A DNA stretch of 64,000 nucleotides, from the NCBI GenBank assembly GCA_027475525.1, contig JAMWFC010000044.1, positions 869,340-933,339 of the forward strand. The letters are read 5' to 3'. The position numbers were made by a program, and so were the translations under genes. Below, piece after piece: positions 22,481 to 35,053 of this stretch. The notes beneath the pieces are model-generated. The model did no database searches, was not told the origin of the DNA, and was given only the letters and a program-made list of their open reading frames with translations. This stretch comes from Macrolepiota albuminosa (lineage: Eukaryota > Basidiomycota > Agaricomycetes > Agaricales > Agaricaceae). Within the stretch, counting starts at the first letter, position 1. Every line of letters begins with the position of its first letter.

Positions 22481-22883
22481 TGTAAGTAACTGTGGTGAAT
22501 TGAATTGTATGATAAAAAGGTCCATAATGATGCTGTCCATGAAAATACTTTATCATTCTTTCCTGTAAGTGCTGCCACTGGCTAAGAGCATTATTCCAGT
22601 TTGACTGATGCCAAGTGTCTGTGTAAATGTATAGCCTTGGAGTGCAAGTGGCAAAGTGCAGCGAGGTGTCAACAGTGGTGCAAAGAGTAAGTGGTGCCAT
22701 GAAAAGTGGTCTGAGAGTAATTGGAGTCTGTAGCTGCGAGTTATTAGTGTAAAAATATGGAACAATAGTGCTGGAAGCACTAGAGTGTGGTGCTTCTGGT
22801 GGTACCAGTGGGCTAATGTGAGGTGTGGGTATTGGTGCTATTTGTAGCCAGCCATAGTAGAAGCTCATCACTATTGCTAGCAC
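22446..22883 (-). pseudogene. unrecognised open frame of 145 codons
   Basis: A minus-strand ORF, Pro/Thr/Ser/His rich, with no recognisable domain. It lies between decayed repeats and overlaps a duplication artefact at its 3' end. It may be part of an old transposon. Not convincing as a gene. Confidence 0.2.
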
Positions 22884-23059
22884 AGTGTGTCCAAGATCTA
22901 CTTTGTCACAAACTTGACAATTTGTTAATACATTTTTAATAGTCTTATTATTGTTGTGTTTTTAATTAATTAATTAATTAATTTTATTTTTTCTTACTTT
23001 TTACACTTTTACTAATTTCTTGTACATTGACATATAATACAGTAGATTAAATTATAATA

Positions 23060-23480
23060 AAATATGTAAGTTACCTGGACAATATGTAAGGCTTGATAAA
23101 CAGTATATATAAAGCCAACTTACATACATGATATGACCAGACTAGATATGTCACTCTTGTGCGAGGTCTGTAATGTGCCCACACTAATATAATCAGTCTA
23201 TGAATGAATACAAGATTAGATGTAAGACTCACAATCTCTCTCAACACGTTGTTGAACATATGATGTTGAGTCAATTGAATCAGAACAATGTAATTGACTG
23301 TAATACAGCGAGCCATCCAGCTGTATGAAGCACCCAAAACCAAATAAGTAAATGCTTTGTCTAATTGCTGCTCATTGTCACCTGGATATATGTGAAAAGC
23401 AGCTACGAGTCATTTATTCCAATCAAATCCCTTTATCGTAAGATGTCTAGCATTCCAGTCTCTATGAGTATAAGAACTGG
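23060..23480 (-). pseudogene. relic of an unidentified repetitive ORF, copy 2
   Basis: The minus strand is open for 90 codons (23343-23071: YLVLGASYSWMARCI..., RPRTRVTYLVWSYHV). It is preceded by a related frame up to about 23480 (LVAAFHIYPGDNEQQLDKAF) with one stop between. It shares blocks with 20030-20230. The protein looks genuine but I do not recognise it. Confidence 0.45.
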
Positions 23481-23689
23481 CATAAATATAAGAGTTTGTC
23501 ATCATAAAGTTGCCTGTACATGCTAAAGCATACATGAAAACTTACCAAAACACTAGATTGACTATGCTAGCACATGTCAGAATGTTGAAGTACCGCTCGG
23601 TAATTGTAGCCAATCCAATATCTGCTGTTTTCCTCATCTGACTGCCATGCAACGATATGGCAGACATGCATGGGTGCCAGCACTGAATA

Positions 23690-23902
23690 TGTAACAAAGT
23701 TACAGTTGTGTGAGAGCTTAAGGTTCACACTGCACAGAATCAGACTAGTCCAGTCTATTGACTATGTAGTATGAACAAAAAGTAAGCTGCTTAATAAGCA
23801 GCAAGTAAAGACTATTTATAATAATGTAAATAATAATATATTATTGACTACTAAAGTAAGTAAAAGCTATGTGGCCAACGCCACATAGTAGACTATGCTA
23901 CA
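23690..23902 (-). repeat. C1 3' LTR (213 bp)
   Basis: In the element's sense it begins TGTAGCATAGTC and ends TTGTTACA. It is preceded by the tract GGGGGGTG at 23903-23910. It matches the C2 5' LTR at 59592-59811, except for CpG changes and small indels in the AT-rich middle. Confidence 0.82.
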
Positions 23903-23947
23903 CACCCCCCAATTAGACCAAACTACAGTTTTGAAGCACTCTAATAG

Positions 23948-26900
23948 TCAAGCTGTCGGTAAGTCAGAGATGGGGGCAATTGGAGAGTCCCTGGGCTCCC
24001 GGAATGGATTGGCAGTTGTGTTGTCCATATTGTAGTCGAGGAGTTCATCCTCAGGTGCAGGCTCATAGGAAGTGCCCAATGGCCCTGCTACAGGCAGGGA
24101 ATTGTCATAGTCCCATAGAGGGGACAGTGTCAATGTGGGGTCGAAGGTCAGCCCTGGAATAGGTGGTTGGGGATCAGGAAAATCCCCATCGTCAGATGGG
24201 TACTGGCATGTCCAGAGCTTGTGGACATGAATGTCTTGCCCAATGAGGAGATACATCCCCTTTGTGAGTGCGTTGTCATAGGCACAACAACTCTCCTGCT
24301 GCTGGAGCATGAGGCATTGGCGATTGCCAATAGTGGCCTTGCGCCATCTATTCCACTGAGCAAGGGACTGAGGTGTCCTGTAATGGTCAAGGCATTGCAG
24401 CCTCTCGTCGTCGATGGTGGCCGCCTTGTTATAGAGCCGGGTGTTGCCAAAGAATATGTGGGCCAAGTAGGTGACCCCATAAGTGTACGCATGGTCAACC
24501 CAGCTGACCAGGATTTGGTTGTAAAGAAGGACGCGTAACACGTTTAAAGTGGTGAAAACGGAAGCTGATGCTTCTGGGATGTCCACCACCTGAGCCTCAA
24601 AGTTAGAGTTGTCGGTGGAAAGGGGCACAAAGGCTTGCCCCATAGCTGCCTCGTATTCAGCAATGGCCTCTTTATAGAGGCCTGGTCGTGCAAAAATATA
24701 AGCCAGGTACTTGTGCACCATAGTCTTGGAGGGGCAGCTGGCGCTGATCACACACACAAGCGCAAACCCAAAGAGGCTGTGCCAATGAATGTGCATGGCA
24801 TGGTCCATGGCCAGAGCGGTCCACACGTTGGGTGTCCCAGGATGCCCATAGAGGAGAGCATATGAGCTCAGGTAGTCCAAAGCAAAAGGTTGCTTTGGAT
24901 CAGAGGGAGTCAGGCCAACAAAGGCCAGTCTCCCACCCTCCTTGCGGTGATAGATCCATGTAGGGACAATCATCTGTGGGATGTTCTCCTGCTCCTCAGG
25001 ACTTGCAAAGGGTACCGTAATGGTCTTGTATGGGGCCTTGTCGAGTAAGTGAGACATGACTCTGTCTTGGGCAGTAGGGTAGCAGTTCAATGTCACTCAT
25101 TTGAACTTGTTGAGCAGAAGATAGTCCAACTGATGCTGACAAATTGGCGTAAACTGGTTGTTCACCAGTGAATGGAGCCTGCAAAGCTCCTGAGGGCTGT
25201 GGGGAAACCCGCAAGATGCCACTTGGTACACCTTGCTGTTGTGGGGTGTCTGTGCAGCATTGCCCTCTTTATTGGCTTCGAAAGCCCTGGCTGCGTGGGT
25301 TTCTTGCCCGACAAAGATAGTGTTGGTCACTGGCAACCAATAGAACTGGGGAGATAACCCCGCACTGAAGAATGAGTTCTGGCACTCAATAGTGTGATCA
25401 CAATAGATCACAACACTGAACACATCAGGGATGTGTCTGGTCTCATCTTTGAGGAGAGCAGCTCCTCATTTGGTGCTATCTTGCGTCTGACTGTCCATCT
25501 TAGCTTGTCAATTGCTGTTGCGCCATTCATGCACCATACGTTGTGCCGCAGTCTCATGCAGCACCGGGGATTCCATACAAGCCTCTTCAGGCTCCTCATA
25601 CCAGTCGTCATCGGAGGGTGGGGAAGGCAGCCTCTCTGGCACAGACTTCTCTGAGCATGGGTCTATCGCCCACACACAACAAGGGTATTGGGCTAGAGGG
25701 CCCTCTACCAATACTGCAGGTAGGAAGAGGATGTTAGCCCCTGGAGCCCCTTTTGGGGCATCCTTGGGGAAGTGCATGCTGATGCATGTGTGCCCTTCCA
25801 GTTGCTTACTCCAACGATCCTTTTGGGGTTGCAAGGCTTTAGCCTCAGTGGGGCATGTACTAACACCCTGGGAACTCTGCTTCCCAGAGTGGGTGGTGGA
25901 TACCATGGATAATGGATAATGGTTGCAAAGATGTGACTTCAAATGTGCCACTAGTGAGGCGCTGGATCAGCTGGGGGGCGGCTAGAACAGGGGCATCTTT
26001 ATAGAGAAGGATGTCCTGCCCTAGACTGGCCTCCCAGCCAGGAACAACAACACTCAACTGAATCAAGTGGGAGGGCGTGTCCTCCACTCCTTGCCGATGT
26101 GCCCTTTTGCTGGAGTTGGTATCCCGACTTGGGAGTGTAGTCTGCCGCTTATGAGCAGCCAATAGGGCAAGGAGATCAGTTTTGTGCTGAGCGTGCATGT
26201 GATTCATGTCGTCCATCATCTGGCTGATGAGGACGACAGCCTCTGCATTGCAGAGGAATGATAACTCTGCAGGTACATTGTACCTGTTGTCCCCCAGGTG
26301 TTGGAGGAGAGTAGCCAGGACTAAGTCCTGGTTGAGACTGGGCTCGACAGCCTGTGCTTTTCCTTTGTTGCATCGAGGACACAACTTTTCTTCTGAGCTG
26401 GGCTCAGGTTGGTGTGGCATCTCCAGCCGCTGTAACAAGGAGAGCCTGGCCAGGCTCTTTGTTGGCGCATCGGCCGATGAGGTGGTGCTTTGTTCTGTAT
26501 TGAGAGTTTCTGTGCTCTCAATGGCCATGGGGGCCTGCACAAGGAATGCTTGGCATCCCTCTAGGTTGTCAGCCAGTACTGTGGTCGACAGGGAAGCCGA
26601 CTTGCCTCTCTTGGCTAGTGCCTCATCTAAGGCATCGTACTGAGGCATCGCGCTCCAAGCCCCCATCCAAGCTGGGGGGTATGGCATCATTACGGGTGCA
26701 CCACCCATGCCAGGGTAGTGCACTGGGGTGGTCCACTGGGGCAAAGGATGTGTGCCCATTGCCCTCCTCGCCATTACAGGGGCAAACTGCTCCTATCCTG
26801 ACACTGCTTGGAGGCTGACAAGCCCCCTGTATTGCTGTTGCTGGGATTGGTCCGCAGTGTGATGTGGCACATAAGTGCCCACTACTGGTTGTTGGGGCTG

Positions 26901-27179
26901 ATAGCTGCCTATAGGTGTGTTTTGGGGCATAGCGTTGCCCTGCATGAGTTGGTGTGGCTGATAGCCACTGATCACCGGCTGCTGCGGCGGGTAGCCCACC
27001 ACTGGTTGTTGCTGCTGCTGTAGAAAGCCCACAGACTGTTGTGATTGTCCCCACTGGGGCGCATTTTGGGTCAGTGGGGGAGCCATCTGCCCCCCCTTCA
27101 GCCAACGGTAAGACCAATGGCGCAAACTCAAACTGCTGCTGCTGCTGCTCACTGGGGTCCACAGGCATGTTGTCCATGG
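23948..27179 (-). pseudogene. family C accessory gene: Gln/Pro-rich protein downstream of integrase
   Basis: A long sense-strand coding relic between the chromodomain and the 3' LTR. It starts with MDNMPVDPSEQQQQQ at 27179, followed by a Gln/Pro/Tyr-rich region with repeated VVG(Y/T)-PPQQP-type units (27150-26800). Next come a single CPRC pair with a basic neighbour (about 26380), an acidic segment (PSDDDWYEEPEE, near 25600), and a 382-codon open frame from 25096 to 23948 ending in an acidic Pro-rich tail. At least four frame changes or stops separate these parts. I recognise no family. Its fixed place after integrase and the absence of any other element boundary make it part of the transposon. 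Confidence 0.6.
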
Positions 27180-27214
27180 TTAAGGAAGAAAGGAAAAAAA
27201 GAAATTTCAAATTT

Positions 27215-28435
27215 TAGACATGTCTCAGCCACAGCTGCTGACCAACTCAGCCAAGCTGCGATTGGCACTGCCAATCAAATTAAGCGCTGGCATGCTTACC
27301 TAACTGATGTCAGTGCTTAACGCCCTTCAACTCCAAATAACAGTCAAGTGCTGCCAACTTGGAGCAATGGGAGTATGGCTCCCATGTTGTGTCCCTAAGG
27401 GACCACCATACTTCAAACTCGAGCATATTCTGCTCAGTCCACCGGTGCCCTATGATGCACTCAACAAACTATTTTTCATTGTCTCGTGCCCCAAAGTCAT
27501 AGGGGCCTGGGGTCGCCCTGTTAGGAAATAGTGCGTCATTGGACGTGCTATATGGTTGCAACAGCGATACATGGAACTTAGGAACAATTTGTCATTCCTG
27601 TAATGCCTGAGGCAGCTCCAGCACATAGTTGGAGGTACTTGGCTATATGTTTAGCACGCAGTATGGGCCTACCAATTTTGGGCAGAGTTTACTTGCCCGT
27701 CCCTTTGGAAGTTTCCGGTTACATGTTGACAGATAGACCAACACTCCTACTGAGATTGGCAGGTCCATTTGCCTATGGTAATTGGCATTTTTCACCTGAA
27801 AGACTTGTGTCTCGATGATGGCGTCATGCACCACCACAATATTCTCCAGAGCCTGCCTGGTGAACTTGACAACTCCTCAGTGAGCTACCACATCCGCACA
27901 AATTTCGTGCAGCATGGAGGGCAAGTACCCTCCATTGAGCTCAAAGGGTGCATACCCTGTCGTATCCAAGATACTTGCGTTAATTGCAAACTCAGTGAGT
28001 AGGCACCAGTCTACCTAGTCTCATTGATTAGGGTGAACAACTGCCCTCAAGATCTGGCCTATACTGCGGTTGGCCTGCTCAGTCTGCCCATCCGTCTGAG
28101 GATAGAATAAAGTCAACATGAGGAGTCTAGCTCCTAACAGCTTGTGGAGTTCCCTCCACCATTGAGACATGAACTTTGAGTCATGGTTGCTCACAATAGT
28201 ACTAGGCAGCCCATGCAGCTTAATGATCTCCCTGAGGTAGATCCACGACATTAGCCGTTAGCGTAGTTTGCACCGGTATAAGGTGCACCATGCTCATCAT
28301 GTGGCAGATTACTACCCAGAGGTAATCGAATCCTCTAGACTTGGGAAAGGGACCTACAAAGTCTATTCCAATGGAGTTCTAAGGTTTTACTGGCATGGGT
28401 AGCTGGTGTAGCTTCCTGGCAGGAGATCCAGGGGG
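27215..28435 (-). pseudogene. C1 integrase core C-terminal half and chromodomain
   Basis: Minus strand: integrase catalytic region with IGIDFVGPFPKS (first Asp), DYLWVVICHM, LREIIKLHGLPSTIVSNHDSKF (second Asp), and FYPQTDGQTEQANRS (Glu block). Then comes the LPKGRASKLCPKLVGPY block of the integrase C-terminal domain (27837-27643), and finally a chromodomain-like segment around 27480-27330 (FVECIIGHRW..., DTTWEPYSHC). Stops are scattered. The chromodomain places C among fungal chromoviruses, whose integrases are thought to be tethered to methylated-histone chromatin. Confidence 0.8.
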
Positions 28436-28954
28436 TGTCAGGGGACTCCTCATTTCTTCCTTTTCTCACTCCTTATCTCTTCACTCTCCCTTCGTTCATT
28501 CTCTTATTTCTTCTAACATTATTTCATTTTACTGTTTCTATTCTTTCAACACTATCTGTTAGTACTACTCTCAGCCCTTGAGATGCTCTGGTTCTTTAGC
28601 TACCATTCAGACAAGTGTGGGCCCTTCAGCACCACTTCCAGACTGCTTATATAAGCTGGAGTTTGCCTTTCTGACTTCTAAAGTCCGGAGTTTTCCTGCC
28701 TTGTTTGCACAGTTGTTTGGTTAGTCAATTTTTGAGTTTTTAAGGTTTTGTTGTACTGTACAGTTGTTTTCCATGCTTCAGAAGCCCCAGAAGCGTCCAA
28801 CCTGGTATAGGGAATCCCTAGACTTGTTCTCTTTAGATCTCCCTCTGCCAGGTGAGTAGTTATTATGATATTGTCAGTACATACTCTAATACACTTTGGA
28901 TCTCCCTCTGCCAGTTGTGTGACCGAGCCACAGCCTCTAGAGGTCGCCCTTACA
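28436..28954 (+). repeat. solo LTR 'D', copy 2 (519 bp), inside C1 pol
   Basis: Same 520-bp sequence as 20991-21510 with a few percent difference. Flanks here are GGGGG and ACAAG, so no target duplication. The C1 sequence jumps from the RT end on one side to the integrase on the other, so the RNase H region was deleted with or after this insertion. Confidence 0.88.
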
Positions 28955-29850
28955 ACAAGGCCAACAAATTGTTGAATGTCATTGTAGTTTTGTGGTGTGT
29001 GCCACTCCCAAATGCGGTCGAGCTTGTCTTGATTGGGGTGTATACCCCGCTCATTGATGACATGCCCTAGACAGTCTATACTCTGAGCATAAAGCTCACA
29101 CTTTTTCCACTTCAAGTACAACTTGTACTTGTGTAGTTATTCGAATATGACTCTGAGGTGCTGCTCATGCTCCTCCATGGAATCAGAATAGATGAATATA
29201 TCATCTAAGTAGACGTGCATAAAGCGTCCTATCACGTCTCAAAAAATAAAGGTCATTAGCCTCTGAAAGGTTGCAGGGGCATTACAGTCCCCAATCTGCA
29301 TTATGTTGCTTGTGAACGTGCCCATGATCGATGCAAATACGGTCTTGGGTATGTCTTTGGTGCAAATGTGCACCTGCTTGTAGGCGTCAGTAAGATCAAT
29401 CTTTGAGCAATACTTCGCCCAAGCCATGTCTTCCTGGATCACCTCCTGATCTGGTAAAGGAGTTACATCCTTTATAGTATTGTCATTGCGCTGATGTGCA
29501 TCAAGAGCTGTTCAAAGGGTTCCATCCATCTTCAGGATGCATAGTAATAGTGCAGCCTGAGCAGTGGTGCATGGTGACCACCACTGAGCATTCAAATAGC
29601 GATTAGTTTTATTGCATAATTGCTCCTGGAGTGCATGTGAACAGCGTGGCAAGTGGTACTTGTATTGCTTGCTCTTGTCTATGAGATTGATCTCATGGTT
29701 CACTTCCTGCCAGAGCAGGAGCTCCTCTTTGGTTCTATTAACCATATCGGCAAATTCTTCTTGCCATTGCTGATGCAACCAAGGTATATCTTCCTCACGA
29801 AGGCTTGTCACCTTCTGTTTTCCCTTCATATACACCGGATCCACTGAGTC
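28955..29850 (-). pseudogene. C1 reverse transcriptase
   Basis: Minus strand: an acidic N-terminal linker (EEDIPWLHQQWQEEFADMV), the catalytic block KIDLTDAYKQVHI, GDCNAPATFQRLM, and a YLDDIF-type motif near 29215. The tail is CLGHVINERGIHPNQDKLDRI, then NDIQQFVGLV, where the D insertion breaks it. Several stops. Confidence 0.82.
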
Positions 29851-30054
29851 CTCACACTGTTTTGCCTTTTGCTGGTGCTTGTCTGGAGGCTTTGCACTTC
29901 AATCATCAGGAGCAAGTATTTGCTCATCTCTCATCTTGGAGGCTTGATACTCCTCCTTGCTCATCATCACCACATTATGGTCTGAGCTCAGTCCAGGCAT
30001 GGACTGCACTTCCTCATCCACATCATCTACTGCTGGCACTTTGTGCCAGCCGAG

Positions 30055-30816
30055 TCATGGAGAATCCTTGCACTTCTCCATAGTGTGGTGATGTCGCAGG
30101 TGATTATCAGCATCATCTGCTGTAGCCTGTTCTGCTGGGATGACTTTCCCGTTCACTAGCACTTGACAGTGCTCAAAGTCTAGCATGACTTTGTTACGCT
30201 GCATGAATGGCGTTCCCAATATCATATTATAGTGATCAAAATTTGCTACATCTATGTATTCCTGGCTACGTGAGCCCGATGTCTGGACAGTCACATTCAT
30301 CCCATACTGCACCATAGCACGACTTCCTATAGTGCCCAGCTGCAGTGCCAACGGCGTATCTAACTCCTGTATGGAAATTCCATACATGTGGACAAACTGG
30401 GGTGTTATACCCAAAGTGGTACTCCCGGAGTCTCATAGGGTCCATGCTTGGTGGCAATTTATGTCCACATACAAGACCAGGCACTCCTTGTCTGCCCATT
30501 TCAAAGTGGGGTGCTGCAAAGTGCCCTCTGCTCAACAAAGGGTCACCTTCTTCATTCAAACCATGTTATTTTTGTCATAATCATTTGAGGATGGCCAATC
30601 CGTCATTGCCGCTAGGCACTCAGAGTCACTGTCATGACTGTAGTACTCATTGTTGTATACATTGACTGTGACGTATTCCTCCCCCTCCACAACCACACTC
30701 TCGGGCTCAGCGCCTGATGCCTCCTCTGGGGGCTCTTGGTCATTTGTGGGGTGCTCAGCCTCAGACTTGGCAGAGATGTCTCCATCACTCCCACTCACGG
30801 CTGCAGTATGTGCAGC
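30055..30816 (-). pseudogene. C1 protease region of pol
   Basis: Acidic leader (30816-30560), then the retropepsin: DSGSTT-type active site near 30425 (partly frame-shifted), GITPQFVHMYGI, and the conserved end ILGTPFMQRNKV. Orthologous to 62635-63408 in C2. It is separated from gag by an in-frame TGA at 30817-30819 that C2 also has. Confidence 0.75.
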
Positions 30817-33142
30817 TCAAAGGTGGGCATGGGGTGTATACCCCTTCCTTGGGGCTCTCATTTTTGCAGGGCAATTGGTAGCATAGTGGCCTGGCTGGCC
30901 GCATGCAAAGCAAGTCCCCGTCTAACCAGGTGGGTTGGCCAGCTTGAATTCCAGCCTTGGTTTAGGACGTTCTCCATCCAGTGCCCGCTCTGGTCATGGG
31001 CGGCTTTGCCCTCAATTTGCCACAGGGGTTCTGCATACCACAAGCTGCATGTTGTAGTCACAATCCAAGTCAGCCTTCTTGGCCAGGAAGGTCCCCACAT
31101 GCTGACCCTGTGAGGGTGCCCCAGCAGGCAGTAGTCACCTGCTTCCCTCTTTGTGGCCACTATGATGCTTATAGTGGTTAGCAGTCTTAAGGGACTGCTC
31201 ATACCTGATGGCGTACACCACAAACTCTTCCACATTGTTGACCTCTGGGGACAGCCTGTCCTCATGTATCAGATAGTGGCGCATGTCTGCTGGAATACCA
31301 TCCAAGAATGTTTCAAGCATCGTATACCTGTCCAGGTATACTGCCATATTCTGGGCATGGTTGTTAAGGGTATTGTAGAACTCTTGTACTCCCAATTTCT
31401 TGGTATACTTGGTAGACTGAAAGTCCCATCTTGCATCCTGTAGTGTTGAAGGGTACGCAAATCAATTGTACAGTCTTGTAAGGACTCCTTCGAACGTCTA
31501 CTCATACTGGACCTGGTTGATGTGCAATACTGCTTGTTGAAACCACCTCATGGCCTCTCTGGCCAAGAACTTGGGCAGAACAAAGATTTGTTCTTGTTCC
31601 ATATGGTCATCTCTGTATAAGCACATGGCAAGGTGGGTGCATACATCCATCGCCCAGTCCTCCAAGTCACTGAACTTGAACTCATCTGTGTAGGCGTGAA
31701 TGTGCCTACTATCTGCTTTACGCAGCTTCACCCCATCTGGTAACCGTAGGGTTACCCTCAGAGCATCATCAACTACTTGATGCAGGCAATCATGCATGGC
31801 TTCACGATGCATTTGAATGGCCTTCTGCTGATCCAGGGATCTAGTCGCTAAATCAGCAGCTTGGAGAAGTGACTTCCCTTGTTCACTCTGCAGTGGATGT
31901 CCTGAGCCTCCTTGACTGTGGGCATAATTGCCCTCATCTAGGGGAGTCAACCTAGGACAGTCATCCTGGCCGTTACCAGGAGCATCACATCTGGTGGTGC
32001 CATCTCAATTGAGGAAGTCTCCTCAATCATGATCATTGTGCTGCCCTGGTTCTGGAGACACTTGATTCTCCTGGCCCTGCATTATGAACCAACAACGCAT
32101 CTTATCAATGGGCTTAGTGCCCTCAAATACGATGCCCTGATCGTTGATAAGGGACTGTCCCTTAGTCCTGAGGTTGCCATTGCATATACATTGATATGCA
32201 ACTCTGTCACTCAACATTTCCGCCATTGGCACATGCAGCATTACAGATGCCTCGCTCTCCACCTTGAACATGGTACTATTGTGTCTATCCAGGCCTGACA
32301 TCTCTGTCCTAAGGTCTTGGTTACGCATGTGTGGGGGCTTCTCACGCCACCCTTGTCCTGCTGGAGTATAGAAGGTACTCACTGATTTTACTTTGGGCAC
32401 TTCCTGTGCCCATGCTAGTGCCTCCACTAGCTTGACTCCAACATCTTGATTACAACGTGCTGAGCATTCCTTGGACATGTGGCTCCAGGGGATTGACACC
32501 CCTGATTGCCTTGCAGCCTTCCACTGCAAATACATCTGCAGTTCAATAGTGAGCACTCTCACCATCAAATCAGTACTGAATACATTGGGCACTTCATGCC
32601 TTTGTTGCCTAAGTGCTACTATATGTGCTGAAGCGTAGCGCTCGAGTCGTGCTTGGGTGGTGTATTTCATCATCTCTGGGTGTAGATCCCAGAACACCTA
32701 CAAGTGCACAGTGTACACAGTTTTCAACTGCTACTCCTCTGCTCCAGCATTGTCGTTGCTTGATGATTCAATCACCTCCTCTGGGAACTCTGCAACCTTC
32801 AGGACTTCCTCCACTGCTGGAGTGCATGGAAAGCAGTTTTCTGCGTAGACTACTTCAGGGCTTGCATCCTCCTCTGGTACCTCCTCTATGCAGGCTTCTG
32901 CTATTCTGGAGGGCATTGAGCCTGCTGTGGCCCACCTGATCCCACTACTCTGGCTTGGAGGAATAGTTCTCCCAGTTTGTACCAATGACTTGGTGTCTTC
33001 TGAGGTGCCCTGGGTGCCTGTTGACCGTCAGCCTTTATCAGGGGGCCCTTTTGAGGCTAGCCGGCTAGACCATCGCAGTCCTCCTAGCAGCTGCGTAACT
33101 GGGGAAGTTAATTTCTCTGGCATCTTGTTCCATGGCTGTTGC
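30817..33142 (-). pseudogene. C1 gag with zinc knuckle
   Basis: Minus-strand pieces: N-terminal acidic part (32985-32730), 224-codon frame 32697-32023, 150-codon frame 31950-31498, 86-codon frame 31395-31135. A CCHC knuckle (C-x2-C-x4-H-x4-C) is at about 30930-30870. It aligns end to end with the C2 gag (60020-62634). Most differences from C2 are CpG transitions. Confidence 0.82.
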
Positions 33143-33872
33143 TGTCATGACCCCTCCCCTCCGGACCCACCCCGGAACACCCCCAGAACACCATCCGGGA
33201 CTCTCCCTCTGACCCCACAGGACATGCCCCACCATCACGACTACCGACACCGCCATCACGTGCATCAAGAGCCGCCATCAGCCACCCTCAGCCCTGACCA
33301 ATGATCGGATCACGTGACTCGCTTCCGGCCATCACGCATCACGCATTACAGCTCCCTCCACGCCCCACACGCACGATCCAAGTATACAGTCCCTACCCGC
33401 TACTCAATGACCCCCAGAACCCATCCCAGACACCCCGGAACCCCAAGACCCAGTCCCGTAGTACTTATAGCATAGTTCCCCGTTGTATTCATTAGTCTTG
33501 ATATTACCTTAACTTGGATTACTTGAATTGTTGCGTGCCCTCTGCTTGACTGGTATGCACTGACTGGCACACTTGACTGGCACACTTGAATAATCGCGTG
33601 CTCTAAGATTGGTACGCACTTTGCGACTTTAACTTACTAACTTGGTCTCGTCTTAGAACCTCCGGTTCATGACTTGACCCCCACCCCATCCCCCAGCTAC
33701 TCACAACCCAAAACCCCCGGACCGAGTCCCCTCTCCTGGGATTACCCCTGTCCACGTCTTGAACTCCGGAGTCCTAGCCCCAGAGTTCCAGACACCTGAG
33801 TATCCATAGATCAAGTCCGCATTGTAAGGGCGTTGCTTTCCTGGAAAGCCCCCGACTCAGTGGAACCTGACA
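33143..33872 (+). repeat. A1 5' LTR (730 bp)
   Basis: Begins TGTCATGACCCC and ends GGAACCTGACA. The same family of LTR is at 55209/55286-56075, but that one is about 60 bp longer with many substitutions. The two ends are therefore not a recent pair: A1 is old or recombinant. It interrupts C1 gag at its left edge. Confidence 0.85.
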
Positions 33873-33902
33873 TAATATCAAGACTCCCTCCTTACACTGT
33901 TC

Positions 33903-35053
33903 TTGATGGCTACGTATACTCATACCTACTACTTCACAGGCTACCAGACCGACCCTTACAGGCACCCGGTCCCTGATCACTACCCCGCACAGACCCCTCA
34001 CCTCGCCTACCCACCCCTCCTGTATGAACCCCAATACCTCCACCGCCACTGGGCCCCTGACCCATCTCTCTATGATCTGGGGCTCTCAGCCAGCTGGGCC
34101 CCTCCGCCCAACCTAGCCATGGCGCGACCTATGGAGGTCCCCTTGTACCGGAGCATCCCCGGGGGCCTACCGGAGACACCACCAGTCCCCAGTGGACCTT
34201 GCCCGGTACCCCCCAGCAAGGGCCCCTTTGCACCCACCCCCTACTATGGTTACCAGCGCCCTGCCCCCCAACCCCGGGGACCTCTCAACTATGACTATCC
34301 CCCTCGACACTACCCAACCGCCGTCCCACCCGCTTGGACTCCCCCCTTGCCAATGGGACGACGACATCTCAAGGACTACAAACAGCAACAGCATGAAGTG
34401 CTCCGCTCGCTCAGGATCTCGCTGGAGGACTTTGCGCAACGGGCAAGGGCGCTACTCACGGAATTCGGACACGACAACTTTGCAGGCACTCCGGAGGACT
34501 GGGCCCATTGCTTGGTCGAATTCGGGGATCACCTCACATGAGGAAAACTCCCAGAGCAGACTATGGTAAAGTACAGACGTAACACGATCCTCCGTGAAGA
34601 ATTGCAACAACTGCTCGACAAAGTCCATGTGTCCCCCTCCTCTCGACCCCTCAACGACTCTGCAGACCCGGGCCGCTTGATTCACATCTGGCGGAAACCT
34701 CCAGAACTGGCCCTGGTAGCCCCCGCGGTCACCACTCCAGAGCAACGACAACGGGAAGAGCAACAAAACGCCTCAGCCATACTACGGTCCCTCAACCCGA
34801 CAGGAGGGCTATTCGATCAGCCTGCTGCCTGCACGGTAGGCTTGTCAACTCGCCGTAGGGCTAACTCCGTTCCTAGCACCTTCAAGACCTGGAGGCAGCC
34901 CCAGAGACCCCTGGAACCCCTCCTGCAAATGGACAATGCCCGACTCCCGGCCCCGGCAAACCCCGGTAGACCCCGTGCAGACACCCCTAGCACGGACGAC
35001 ACACTGTGCTACATTGACGAGCTCACGTGCGGCAACAACAAGCAACGTCCCGT
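33903..35053 (+). pseudogene. A1 gag, N-terminal part
   Basis: One reading frame of 384 codons from ATG at 33903 with a single in-frame TGA at 34539-34541. Tyr/Pro-rich N-terminus (about 150 aa), then a helical region (LRSLRISLEDFAQRARALLTEF) and a linker. The frame runs into the left LTR of element B and resumes in the same frame at 46541 after the 4-bp CCGT duplication is counted once. Confidence 0.75.

Larger units (their letters stand above)
23690..33142 (-). mobile_element. Gypsy chromovirus C1, old and CpG-depleted; 5' end removed by A1
   Basis: Minus-strand order: gag (33142-30817), protease, RT (29850-28955), [solo LTR D inserted and RNase H lost], integrase and chromodomain (28435-27330), an extra sense-strand gene (27179-23948), purine tract GGGGGGTG, and 3' LTR (23690-23902). 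The 5' LTR and leader are missing because element A1 starts at 33143 within the gag leader. The same family, much better preserved, is at 59592-64000. Almost all CpGs of that copy are TG or CA here. Confidence 0.88.
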